DNA of 64,000 bases. Origin: Galactobacter caseinivorans. GTDB lineage: Bacteria; Actinomycetota; Actinomycetes; Actinomycetales; Micrococcaceae. A model generated the notes under the pieces. That model did no database searches. It was not told the origin of the DNA and worked only from the letters and a program-made list of their open reading frames with translations. Within the stretch, counting starts at the first letter, position 1. The number at the start of each line of letters is the position of its first letter. Where the stretch lies: assembly GCF_003640665.1 (NCBI RefSeq), contig NZ_QQXL01000001.1, positions 434,001 to 498,000 on the forward strand. Direction: 5' to 3'. The position numbers and the translations under genes were made by a program. Positions 10,113 through 18,702 of this stretch are shown piece after piece.

Positions 10113-12220
10113 GCGGCGTCAGTGTTGCCGTCTGGGCTGATGAGCGCGACCTCGTCAGCGCGTTGGAGCGCCGCGGCGGGCTGGTGACCGTGGCGCGGAT
10201 CTGCGAGGACCTGCCCGAGGTCCTGGCGGCACTGGCGACGGGGGTGGCTCAGATGGCCCTCCTTGCCGGGCCCTCGAGCCAGATTGATTCCATCTTTGTT
10301 GACGCTGCCGCACGGGTGGGCGGTCGCTGCGTGGCACTCACCGACGATCCGCAGGAGCAGTCGCGCTTGGCTCGTCTTGGTGTGATCTGCGTGGGGTACT
10401 CGGCTGCCCCGGACGACGTCGCTCAGGCAGTCATGCGCGCCGCGAACCCTGGTCTGCTGGGGCACGGCGGCGCGGGTGCAGTCGGTGCGGGTTCAGACCC
10501 CGGGCCCGCGCGGGCCGCTCCCGGATGGACGCGTGCGGACGTGGCGCGTGGGCCCGCGGAGGGGCTGCCGTGGGGGAGCGGGGACCTGGCCACAGGCGTG
10601 CCCGCCGAGACCTCAGCCGAGCCCGCCGTGCCTCCTGGGGAGGCACGCCCCTTCGGCGCCGGGCCAGGCGCGGCACGGGTGAGCGGCTGGTTGCGGGGCG
10701 CCGGTCAGAATCCGGTGGCACCTGCTCCGGGCCAAGCTCCTGATCCCTCCCGCGCATCTGATCCTGCCCCAGGTTCTGGATCTGCGCACGGCCCCGGATC
10801 TGCGCACGGTCCTGGATCTGCGCACGCCGCGCCCCCATCCCCTGCCTCCGCAGGAGCCGCCCCGCACGCTCCGGGTCAGGAGCCAAGACTGGCTCAGGCT
10901 CACCCTATGGACCAGAGAAGGGGCCAGGGGCCGAGCCAGACGCCGGGCCAGTCCGGGCCTCTGCCGCCGGCGCCGTGGGCCCCGGCGCCGCAGCAACCCA
11001 GCAGTCAGCAACCCAGCAGTCAGCAGCCCGGCACCCGGCAGCCCGATACGCAACCTTCCGGCACACAGCCGGCCGATGGGCCCACTCGGGGCAAGCGCCG
11101 GTGGGGCCGCGGTGCCAAACGCGCCGGAACTGCGCCCCCTCAGCGGCCCGGGTCCGGCCCCGCTCAGTCCGCTGCCGACCCCACTCTGCCCCCGGGTGGC
11201 CCCGCTCTGTCCGCTGCTGGCAGTAACCTCCTCAACCACGGCGGCCACGGCGCCGCCGCCGTCGCGGGCCCAGCGCACGTGCCCCAACCCGATCCGTCCG
11301 CCACGCCGAGGCCACGCGGCCGGATCACGGTGGTCTGGGGAACGGGCGGCGCCCCTGGCCGTTCCACCGTGGCGCTGAACCTGGCGGTGGAACAGGCCCT
11401 GCTCGGCCAACGAGTCTCTCTGGTGGACGCGGACAGCTACGGCGCCTCGCTCGCATCCATGCTTGGCCTGCTGGACGAGACGGCAGGGTTGGTGCGCCTC
11501 TGCCGCCTCGTGGAAGCCGGAACCTTTCAGGCGCAAGCCGACTCCGCGGCGTCGGCCAGGGTTGATATTGCCGGGGCAAGTCTTCACTTCACCTCCGGGC
11601 TGCCCCGGCCGGAGCGCTGGGCGGAGCTCTCTGCTCAGGCGGTCAAACGCGCGCTCCTCGCGCTCGCCGAAACCCATGACGAGGTCGTGGTGGATGTTGC
11701 CGCCCCCATCGGCCGGGACGACGAGTTGGCCCTGGACAGCTTTGCTCCCCAGCGCAACGACGCAGCGGTCGCGGCCCTGGAGGCGGCCGACCGGGTCTTT
11801 GTGGTGGGCAGGGCGGACGCGGTGGGGCTTCCGCGCCTCATCCGGCTCTGCGAGGAGGTGGTGCAGCGCCCAGGCCGGCCGCCGGTCGTGGTGATCAATC
11901 AGCTCCGGGCGCAGGCGTCCGGGCCCAGGCCGGAACAGGCGCTGCGGGTGGCCTGGCGACGCTTTGGGCCCATCACGCTGATGCCACGGGTCTACCTGCC
12001 GTGGGATCCGGTCGCAGCGGATGCCTCGCTGCTGCAAGGTTCGGCCCTCGCGGAGGCCGCGCCGCGCTCACCCTTGCGGCTCGCAATCCGGGACTGGGTC
12101 GCGGCGCAGCAGGCAGAAAGCGACACTCAGTCCCACGCGGGCGGCGCGGCGTCCGCACCGTCCGGGATCCCGTACCCGACACCCGCGGCGCATGCCACGG
12201 AGGGCCTCACAACGGGCTAG
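10109..12220 (+). CDS. CpaE/ParA-like P-loop ATPase with long disordered linker
   Basis: 703 residues. Residues 1-120 form a receiver-like N-domain (VSVAVWADERDLVSALERRG). About residues 125-405 are a Pro/Gly/Ala/Gln-rich disordered linker encoded partly by short tandem DNA repeats. From about 405 onward comes a MinD/ParA ATPase: a deviant Walker A (GTGGAPGRST), the switch VSLVDADSYGAS, and EVVVDVAAPIGRDDE. CpaE-type proteins localise Flp pilus or secretion machinery. M. tuberculosis has a Soj/ParA-related gene in the corresponding region. No pilus genes follow, so the partner is unknown. The start overlaps the SAF gene by 4 bases. The family call is confident, the cellular role is not. Confidence 0.8.
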   Translation: MSGVSVAVWADERDLVSALERRGGLVTVARICEDLPEVLAALATGVAQMALLAGPSSQIDSIFVDAAARVGGRCVALTDDPQEQSRLARLGVICVGYSAAPDDVAQAVMRAANPGLLGHGGAGAVGAGSDPGPARAAPGWTRADVARGPAEGLPWGSGDLATGVPAETSAEPAVPPGEARPFGAGPGAARVSGWLRGAGQNPVAPAPGQAPDPSRASDPAPGSGSAHGPGSAHGPGSAHAAPPSPASAGAAPHAPGQEPRLAQAHPMDQRRGQGPSQTPGQSGPLPPAPWAPAPQQPSSQQPSSQQPGTRQPDTQPSGTQPADGPTRGKRRWGRGAKRAGTAPPQRPGSGPAQSAADPTLPPGGPALSAAGSNLLNHGGHGAAAVAGPAHVPQPDPSATPRPRGRITVVWGTGGAPGRSTVALNLAVEQALLGQRVSLVDADSYGASLASMLGLLDETAGLVRLCRLVEAGTFQAQADSAASARVDIAGASLHFTSGLPRPERWAELSAQAVKRALLALAETHDEVVVDVAAPIGRDDELALDSFAPQRNDAAVAALEAADRVFVVGRADAVGLPRLIRLCEEVVQRPGRPPVVVINQLRAQASGPRPEQALRVAWRRFGPITLMPRVYLPWDPVAADASLLQGSALAEAAPRSPLRLAIRDWVAAQQAESDTQSHAGGAASAPSGIPYPTPAAHATEGLTTG
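10778..11020 (+). repeat. Two in-frame tandem repeat tracts in the ATPase linker
   Basis: GGATCTGCGCACG recurs at 10778, 10796 and 10814 with an exact 18-base period, encoding repeats of GSAHGP. CAGCAACCCAGCAGT occurs twice in tandem at 10991-11020, encoding QQPSS units. Both keep the reading frame and lie in the disordered linker, so copy-number change would only change linker length. Confidence 0.8.
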
Positions 12221-12278
12221 GGTGGAACCTGTCTCGCCGCAATGACGCGGCCTCACCAACTCTCTCCCGGAGGATGTC

Positions 12279-15200
12279 GTGAACGAGTCGGGCTCCGGCC
12301 TGTCGCAGTCCCTGTCCGCACCAGTGGTCAAGGATGACCTGGTGCACACCTATTACCGCCACCTTGATCCTGAGGATCGGGCGGAGCGGACCGGCGAGGA
12401 GCTTCATCGCCGCGTGGAGGCCCATGTTGGGGTCGGCACGCTGCGAGCTGCGAAATCGGCGAACGTACAGGTGCACGTCGGGGATGCGACCACAGTGGTT
12501 TATGTCGTCACGGATGACATGCCGTTCCTGGTTGATTCGGTGACGAACGGGGTGCTGCGCCATACGCGTGACCTCGGGATCGTCTTGCACCCCACCTTCG
12601 TGGTTCAGCGCTCCGACGCGGACGGCACCCTCGTGGGGATCAAGCCCGTCCCGGCCGCGGGCCCCGTGGCCAGCGGCGATACCGCCGCGCTGACCTCACT
12701 TGATGTGGTGAACGCCCCGGCGGGCGCCCACTCGGTGATTGAGTCCTGGATTGCGATTGAGATCCAGGACCGGCTGGACGACGACGCTGCGGAGCAACTG
12801 AGCGCGGACGTCGCCTCTGTCCTGGAGGACGTGCGCATCGCGGTGTCTGATTGGCAGCCCATGCGCGCCAAGGCGCACGCGATTGCTGCGGAGATCCGCA
12901 CCGGTCACATGCCGGTACGCCCGGAGGAATCGGCCGAGGCAGCGGAGATGCTGGATTGGCTTGACGACGGCAACTTCACGTTCCTTGGGTACCGCGAGTA
13001 CCAGCTCTCTCAGGTGGACGGGCTTGACCTGCTCCAGCCGGTGGAGGGCTCTGGGCTTGGCTTGATGCGCCGCGCCGACGGCACGCCGCGTGAACTCACT
13101 GGCATTCGCCGCCAGCGTGCGCGCGAGGCCCGCGTGCTGGTGCTGACCACCGCGAACCGCCGCTCCACCGTGCACCGCAACGTGTACCTGGACTACGTGG
13201 GCGTGAAGTCCTTTGACGCTGAAGGCAATGTGACGGGGGAGCGCCGCTTCATTGGCCTCTTCTCTTCCTCCGCCCTCGCGGCCCCCGTCCGCACGGTTCC
13301 TGTGGTGCGTACCAAGGTGTCCCAGGTGCTCGCGGAGTCCGGCTTCCCGGATGATTCCCACACCGGCAAGGACATGCTCACCATCCTGGAGACCTACCCG
13401 CGTGAGGAGCTCTTCCAGACGGACGTAGCCACCCTCTCGGAAACGGTCGCAGGCATTTTGCACCTGCAGGAGCGCCGCCGCACTCGCATCTTCTTGCGTG
13501 AGGACATCTACGGCCGCTTCGTTTCCGCGATCGTCTTCATCCCTCGCGATCGCTACACCACCCCCGTGCGCCTGCGCGTGGAGGAGGAGCTGCGCAGCAC
13601 CTTTGATGCTGCGTCCATGGACTACGAGCTGCGCATGAGTGAGTCCGCGCTGGTTCGCCTGTACTACCGCATCCGAGTTTCCGGGACCAACACGGTGCAG
13701 ACCGTGGACCGGGCCGAGCTTGAGGGCCGCCTGTCCCGCGCCGTGCGTTCGTGGTCGGAGGGCGTGACGGAGGCCTTCCGTGAGCGTCTCGAGGCCGGCG
13801 AGGCCGTCACCGAGGCGGATCGCTGGGCGGAGGCCTTCCCGGCCGACTACCGCGTGGTCTACGAGGTGGAGGACGCCCTGGAGGATGCCCGGCGCTTTGA
13901 GGCGCTGGGGGATCCCTCCAAGGAGGGCATTGCCCTGTGCTTGGTGCCCGACGCCGATGGGTCGGGTTTGGATGCCCGGTTGAAGCTCTACCTCACGGAG
14001 GCGGAGCCGCTGAGCCGGATCCTTCCTGTGCTTCACGCGCTTGGCCTGGATGTGCGCGACGAGCGCCCGTACTCCGTGACGCCCTCGGATGGCCGGTCCT
14101 TCTTCCTGTATGACCTGGGCGTGCGGGTCCCGGAGGGCGTGGACGTTGCGGCGATTGCCCCGTTGGTGGAGTCCGCCTACCGTGCCGTGCTGGGTGGGCG
14201 TTCGGAATCCGACGCCCTCCAAGCCCTCGTGGTGGCTCAGTCCTTTGACTGGCGCCAGGTGGCCATGCTGCGCGCTTACGTGCGTTACCTGCGCCAGCTC
14301 GGTGTTCCCACCACGCAGACGTTCGCGGCGCAGACTCTGCTGCGCTACCCGGATGTGGCGGCCGCGTTGGTTGGCCTGTTTGAGGCCTCCTTTGACCCGT
14401 CCGTTCCGGAGTCCGAGCGTGAGGCGCGCGTCGCAGCGCGCCAAGCGGACCTGAGCGCGGGCCTGGAAGAGGTTGGCACCCTGGACGCGGATCGCTTTGT
14501 GCGCCGCGTGGCAGCGGTGATGGATGCGACTTTGCGCACCAACTTCTATCAGAACCACGGCCGCATGGCTTTCAAGCTCTCCACCCGCCAGATCGAGGAG
14601 GCGCCGCTGCCGCGGCCCAAGTTCGAGATCTGGGTTTACTCCCCGATGGTGGAGGGCGTGCACCTGCGCTTCGGCGAGGTGGCGCGCGGTGGACTGCGCT
14701 GGTCTGACCGAGCGGAGGACTTCCGCACGGAAATCCTGGGCCTGGTCAAGGCACAGACCGTGAAGAACGCCGTGATCGTTCCTACCGGCGCCAAGGGCGG
14801 CTTCTTTGCCAAGCAGTTGCCGGATCCCGCTGAGGATCGCGGGGCCTGGATGGACGCGGGCAAGGCGGCGTACTCGGAGTTCATCCGCTCGCTGTTGGAC
14901 GTTACGGACAACCTGGTCACGGATGCCTCCGGCGAGGAGCGCGTCCTGGCGCCTAGCGACGTGGTTCGCCGCGACGCGGATGACACGTATTTGGTGGTTG
15001 CCGCGGATAAGGGCACGGCGTCCTTCTCCGACCTGGCCAACTCCTTGGCCGCCGAGCGCAACTTCTGGCTGGGAGATGCCTTCGCCTCCGGCGGCTCGGT
15101 GGGATACGACCACAAGGCCATGGGCATCACCGCCCGCGGGGCGTGGGAGTCCGTCAAGCGGCACTTCTTTGAACTCGGGACGGACACCCAGACCGAGGAC

Positions 15201-17102
15201 TTCACGATGGTGGGCATTGGTGACATGTCCGGCGACGTGTTTGGCAACGGCCTGCTGCGCTCGCGCCACACCAAGCTGGTGGCGGCCTTTGATCACCGCC
15301 ACATCTTTGTTGATCCCACTCCGGATGCTGAGGCCTCCTTTGATGAGCGCCTGCGCCTCTTTGAGCTGCCCCGCTCCAGTTGGGCCGACTACAACACGGC
15401 GCTGATCAGCACCGGTGGCGGCGTGTTCCCCCGCGATGCCAAGTCGGTGCCCATCTCCGCTCAGATGCGTGAGGTGTTGGGGCTGGCGCAGTCCGTGGAG
15501 CGCCTGTCACCGCCGGAACTGATCCGTGCGGTGCTGCAGGCCCCCGTTGACCTGCTGTACAACGGTGGCGTGGGTACCTACGTCAAGGCCGCGGATGAGA
15601 GCGACGCGGAGGTGGGGGATCGTGCCAACGACTCCATCCGCATCAACGGCTCTCAGCTGCGCGTGCGCGTGGTGGGAGAGGGCGGCAACCTCGGCATGAC
15701 CCAGCGCGGGCGCATCGAGGCAGCCATGGCCGGGATCCTGATCAATACCGACGCCATCGATAACTCGGCCGGCGTGGATTGCTCCGATCACGAGGTCAAC
15801 ATCAAGATCCCCGTGGATCGCCTGGTGCGTGAGGGCGTGCTGCCTGCCGAAGAACGTGCGGCGATGCTGCACTCCATGACAGATGACGTGGCCCGGCTGG
15901 TCCTCAAGGACAACTTTGATCAGAACGTGCTGCTTGTCAACGAAAAGCAGGATCCGGGATTGTGGGGCCCCTCCCAGGAGCGCCTCATGTCCTTCCTCGA
16001 GGCGGAAGCGGATCTGGATCGCGAGTTGGAGTTCCTGCCCTCCACGGAGGAATTTGAGGAACGCCAGGCGGCGGGCGGGCGCCTGACCACCCCGGAACTC
16101 TCCGTGATGGTGGCGTACGCAAAGATTCAGCTCGCCACGGCCCTGACGCGCTCGGATCTGCCCGATGACCCTGCGCTGGAACAGGTCGTGAGCGTGTACT
16201 TCCCGCCCACGCTCGCCGAGCGCTACGGCCCGGCACTGCAGACCCACCCGCTGCGCCGCGAGATCATCGCGACCGTGGTGGCCAATGACGTGGTCAACCT
16301 GGGTGGTGCCTCCTATGTCTTCCGCGCCATGGAAGAGACCGGAGCCATCGAGTCTGAGGTGGTGCGGGCCTTCCTGTCACTGCGCCGGATCTATCGCCTC
16401 AATGAGTACGTCGACGCGGTGAACGCGCTGCCTGCCTCGTTCCCGACCGAACACTGGGTGCGCCTGCACACGGATCTGCGCCGCCTGCTTGATCGGACCA
16501 CCCGCTGGTTCGTGGAGCACCAGGCCTCTGGCAAGTCGGTTGATGAGGCCATCGAGCGCTATGAGGCGCCGGTGCAGTCGCTGCTGACGCAGCTGCCCTC
16601 CTTCCTGCGCGGCGGCGACGCAGAGCGCGTGGGCGGCTGGAATGAATCGGCGCTGGCCTGGGGGCTCTCTCCGGAGCTGGCCGCACGCTGGTCGCATCAG
16701 TTTGAGTCCTATGCCTTGTTGGACATCGTGGAGATTGCGACCCGCACCTCCACGGATGCCGCAGAGGTGGCCGGGCTCTACTACGCGGCGTATGAGCGCT
16801 TCGAAGTGGATTCCCTCTTGGATCGCATCACCCTGCTGCCGCGCAGCGATCGCTGGCAGACGCTGGCACGCGCGGCATTGCGTGATGACCTCTATGGCAC
16901 CATCGCCGATCTCACGGCCACCGTGCTGGCAGAGGAAGAAGAGAAGGATCCGCAGAAGCGGTTGGACGCTTGGCAGGAGCATCATGCCGACCGTCTGGTG
17001 CGCGTCTCGCGGACCTTTGCCGAGGTGATGAGCGAGGGCCAGAACGACATGGCATCGCTGTCTGTGGCGCTGCGCCTGCTGCGCTCGATCGTGCGCCTCT
17101 GA
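12279..17102 (+). CDS. gdh: NAD-specific glutamate dehydrogenase, large (about 180 kDa) class
   Basis: 1607 residues from a GTG start with CGGAGG 5 bases upstream. This class oxidises L-glutamate to 2-oxoglutarate and ammonia with NAD, mainly in amino-acid catabolism. It is far longer than the hexameric GDHs because of N-terminal ACT-like regulatory domains (about the first 600 residues) and a C-terminal helical domain. The catalytic core is in the middle: EEAPLPRPKFEIWVYSPMVEG, GGLRWSDRAEDFRTEILGLVK with AQTVKNAVIVPTGAKGGF just after, then the Rossmann part (VGIGDMSGDVFGNGLL). Those motifs match the Streptomyces GDH180 family and mycobacterial Gdh. Only one base separates its stop from the next GTG, so the sensor kinase is translationally linked. 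Confidence 0.95.
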   Translation: MNESGSGLSQSLSAPVVKDDLVHTYYRHLDPEDRAERTGEELHRRVEAHVGVGTLRAAKSANVQVHVGDATTVVYVVTDDMPFLVDSVTNGVLRHTRDLGIVLHPTFVVQRSDADGTLVGIKPVPAAGPVASGDTAALTSLDVVNAPAGAHSVIESWIAIEIQDRLDDDAAEQLSADVASVLEDVRIAVSDWQPMRAKAHAIAAEIRTGHMPVRPEESAEAAEMLDWLDDGNFTFLGYREYQLSQVDGLDLLQPVEGSGLGLMRRADGTPRELTGIRRQRAREARVLVLTTANRRSTVHRNVYLDYVGVKSFDAEGNVTGERRFIGLFSSSALAAPVRTVPVVRTKVSQVLAESGFPDDSHTGKDMLTILETYPREELFQTDVATLSETVAGILHLQERRRTRIFLREDIYGRFVSAIVFIPRDRYTTPVRLRVEEELRSTFDAASMDYELRMSESALVRLYYRIRVSGTNTVQTVDRAELEGRLSRAVRSWSEGVTEAFRERLEAGEAVTEADRWAEAFPADYRVVYEVEDALEDARRFEALGDPSKEGIALCLVPDADGSGLDARLKLYLTEAEPLSRILPVLHALGLDVRDERPYSVTPSDGRSFFLYDLGVRVPEGVDVAAIAPLVESAYRAVLGGRSESDALQALVVAQSFDWRQVAMLRAYVRYLRQLGVPTTQTFAAQTLLRYPDVAAALVGLFEASFDPSVPESEREARVAARQADLSAGLEEVGTLDADRFVRRVAAVMDATLRTNFYQNHGRMAFKLSTRQIEEAPLPRPKFEIWVYSPMVEGVHLRFGEVARGGLRWSDRAEDFRTEILGLVKAQTVKNAVIVPTGAKGGFFAKQLPDPAEDRGAWMDAGKAAYSEFIRSLLDVTDNLVTDASGEERVLAPSDVVRRDADDTYLVVAADKGTASFSDLANSLAAERNFWLGDAFASGGSVGYDHKAMGITARGAWESVKRHFFELGTDTQTEDFTMVGIGDMSGDVFGNGLLRSRHTKLVAAFDHRHIFVDPTPDAEASFDERLRLFELPRSSWADYNTALISTGGGVFPRDAKSVPISAQMREVLGLAQSVERLSPPELIRAVLQAPVDLLYNGGVGTYVKAADESDAEVGDRANDSIRINGSQLRVRVVGEGGNLGMTQRGRIEAAMAGILINTDAIDNSAGVDCSDHEVNIKIPVDRLVREGVLPAEERAAMLHSMTDDVARLVLKDNFDQNVLLVNEKQDPGLWGPSQERLMSFLEAEADLDRELEFLPSTEEFEERQAAGGRLTTPELSVMVAYAKIQLATALTRSDLPDDPALEQVVSVYFPPTLAERYGPALQTHPLRREIIATVVANDVVNLGGASYVFRAMEETGAIESEVVRAFLSLRRIYRLNEYVDAVNALPASFPTEHWVRLHTDLRRLLDRTTRWFVEHQASGKSVDEAIERYEAPVQSLLTQLPSFLRGGDAERVGGWNESALAWGLSPELAARWSHQFESYALLDIVEIATRTSTDAAEVAGLYYAAYERFEVDSLLDRITLLPRSDRWQTLARAALRDDLYGTIADLTATVLAEEEEKDPQKRLDAWQEHHADRLVRVSRTFAEVMSEGQNDMASLSVALRLLRSIVRL

Positions 17103-17103
17103 C

Positions 17104-18570
17104 GTGGGGCTCTTCGACGCGGTCCGGGTGTCCGCAGGGTTGTCGAGGGAGGATGAGGAATGGTTGCACCTGCTAGTCGGTGACTGGCAGTTGGTTTCCG
17201 ACCTCGCCTTTGCCGACATCCTCCTGTGGGCGCCCGCCCCGTCGGGGGGCCTCACGGCGTTGGCACACGTGCGCCCCTCCACCACGCACACGGTCTTCCA
17301 CACGGATTTTGTGGGGGAGCGAATGCGCCGCGGCCTGCGGGTCTTGGTGGACCAGGCGGTGGATCAGGGCGAGCCCGTGAGGTCTTCGCAGGACCACGTC
17401 ACGCCGGATCATTCTTTGCGGGTGGACGCGGTCCCGGTCCGCCGTGACGGGCGCACCGTGGCCGTGCTGACGGTCCACGCGGACGTGGCCAGGGCCCGCA
17501 CCTCCTCCCGCCTGGAGCAGACCTACCGCTCCAGCGCTCATGACCTGCTGGTCATGATCTCCCAGGGCCTCTGGCCGGACTTCGCTGCCCCCACGGGTGG
17601 GCGTCGCGGCGCCCCTCGTGTGGGTGATGGACTGGTGCGCCTCGATGCCGCGGGGGTGGTTGAATACGCCAGCCCCAACGGCGTCTCTGCCTTCCGCAGG
17701 CTGGGGGGAGTGGACTCCCTGGATGGGAGGAAGCTCACCGATGTGGTGGATGCCTCCGGGTCTCACCCCCGCATCGCCGATGAGGCGCTGCCGCTCGTTT
17801 TGGCCGGTCGCATGCCGTGGCGCGCCGAGGTGGAGGCCAACGGCGTCGGGCTGAATCTTCGCTCCATCCCGTTGCGTACCCCGGCCAACACCCGCTACGG
17901 GGCGCTGGTCCTGGTCCGCGATGTCACGGAGCTGCGGCGCCGCGAAAAGGAGCTGGTCTCCAAGGACGCGACCATTCGCGAGATCCATCACCGGGTCAAG
18001 AACAATCTTCAAACGGTGGCCGCGCTACTGCGCATGCAGTCGCGACGCATGGTCAGCGATGAGGGCAAGCGCGGGCTGGAGGAGGCCATGCGCCGGGTGG
18101 CCGTCATTGCCCAGGTACATGATTCGCTCTCCCAGGGGCTCACGCAGAACGTGCCCTTTGATCAGCTGGTGGATCGCCAGGTGCGCATGGCCGCGGAGCT
18201 GGCCTCGCCGGGCTTCACCGTGCTGACCCGGCGCACCGGCACCTTTGGCGACCTGCCAACGGAGATGGCGACACCCTTCTCTTTGGTGCTCAATGAGCTG
18301 GTCTCCAACGCGGTGGAGCACGGGCTGGCAGATCGCGACGGCACCGTGGTGGTGCGGGCCGAACGCATCCCGCAGAGTCGCGGGGAGCGCCTTCAAGTGG
18401 ACGTGGACGACGACGGCGTGGGGCTGGGTGGGCGCGAACCCGGTGGCGGGCTCGGCACGCAGATTGTGCGCACCCTGGTCACGGCGGAGCTGGGCGGCAC
18501 CATTCTGTGGAAGGACCGCCCGGAGGGCGGCACCCGCGTGCGCATGGACCTGCCCATCAACGAGGACTGA
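17104..18570 (+). CDS. pdtaS: PdtaS-like cytosolic sensor histidine kinase
   Basis: 488 residues, no membrane segment. The order is an N-terminal GAF-like domain (about 1-150), a PAS domain (about 170-290, LVRLDAAGVVEYASPNGVSAF), a HisKA_2 phosphoacceptor (IREIHHRVKNNLQTVAALL, His near residue 296) and HATPase_c (LVLNELVSNAVEHGL, DVDDDGVGLGG, GLGTQIVRTLV). The H-box with HHRVKNN is typical of kinases whose partner is an ANTAR-domain antiterminator, as in the mycobacterial PdtaS-PdtaR pair. No pdtaR is in the window, so the pair would be unlinked. It follows the glutamate dehydrogenase by one base. The family is secure; the signal sensed is unknown. Confidence 0.88.
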   Translation: MGLFDAVRVSAGLSREDEEWLHLLVGDWQLVSDLAFADILLWAPAPSGGLTALAHVRPSTTHTVFHTDFVGERMRRGLRVLVDQAVDQGEPVRSSQDHVTPDHSLRVDAVPVRRDGRTVAVLTVHADVARARTSSRLEQTYRSSAHDLLVMISQGLWPDFAAPTGGRRGAPRVGDGLVRLDAAGVVEYASPNGVSAFRRLGGVDSLDGRKLTDVVDASGSHPRIADEALPLVLAGRMPWRAEVEANGVGLNLRSIPLRTPANTRYGALVLVRDVTELRRREKELVSKDATIREIHHRVKNNLQTVAALLRMQSRRMVSDEGKRGLEEAMRRVAVIAQVHDSLSQGLTQNVPFDQLVDRQVRMAAELASPGFTVLTRRTGTFGDLPTEMATPFSLVLNELVSNAVEHGLADRDGTVVVRAERIPQSRGERLQVDVDDDGVGLGGREPGGGLGTQIVRTLVTAELGGTILWKDRPEGGTRVRMDLPINED

Positions 18571-18603
18571 TTCACGAGGGCTCATCCCCTCAAGACCAAG
18601 CAC

Positions 18604-18637
18604 GAGCGGCGCGGCCTGGACAGGTTCCGCGCCGCTC
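18604..18637 (+). terminator. Hairpin terminator after pdtaS
   Basis: GAGCGGCGCGG (18604-18614) pairs perfectly over 11 bases with CCGCGCCGCTC (18627-18637). There is no T tract, which is common for actinobacterial terminators. Confidence 0.65.
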
Positions 18638-18669
18638 GGCGTCCGTGGGGGCGGTTGATGCCGCCGGTG

Positions 18670-18693
18670 CCGGGCCCAGTTTCCTGGACCCGG
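18670..18693 (-). terminator. Hairpin after the LysM transglycosylase gene
   Basis: CCGGGCCCAG (18670-18679) pairs with CTGGACCCGG (18684-18693) apart from one mismatch, with a TTTC loop, just past the stop of the minus-strand gene. There is no T tract. It is a plausible terminator only from position and shape. Confidence 0.45.
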
Positions 18694-18702
18694 CCGGGTT
18701 GA

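Noticed and set aside
12696-15302. Very long open frame antisense to the glutamate dehydrogenase (868 codons)
   Set aside because: It is a by-product of high-GC third codon positions opposite a conserved gene; composition is His/Arg/Leu-rich and no domain is visible. The same holds for the 848-codon frame opposite secA.
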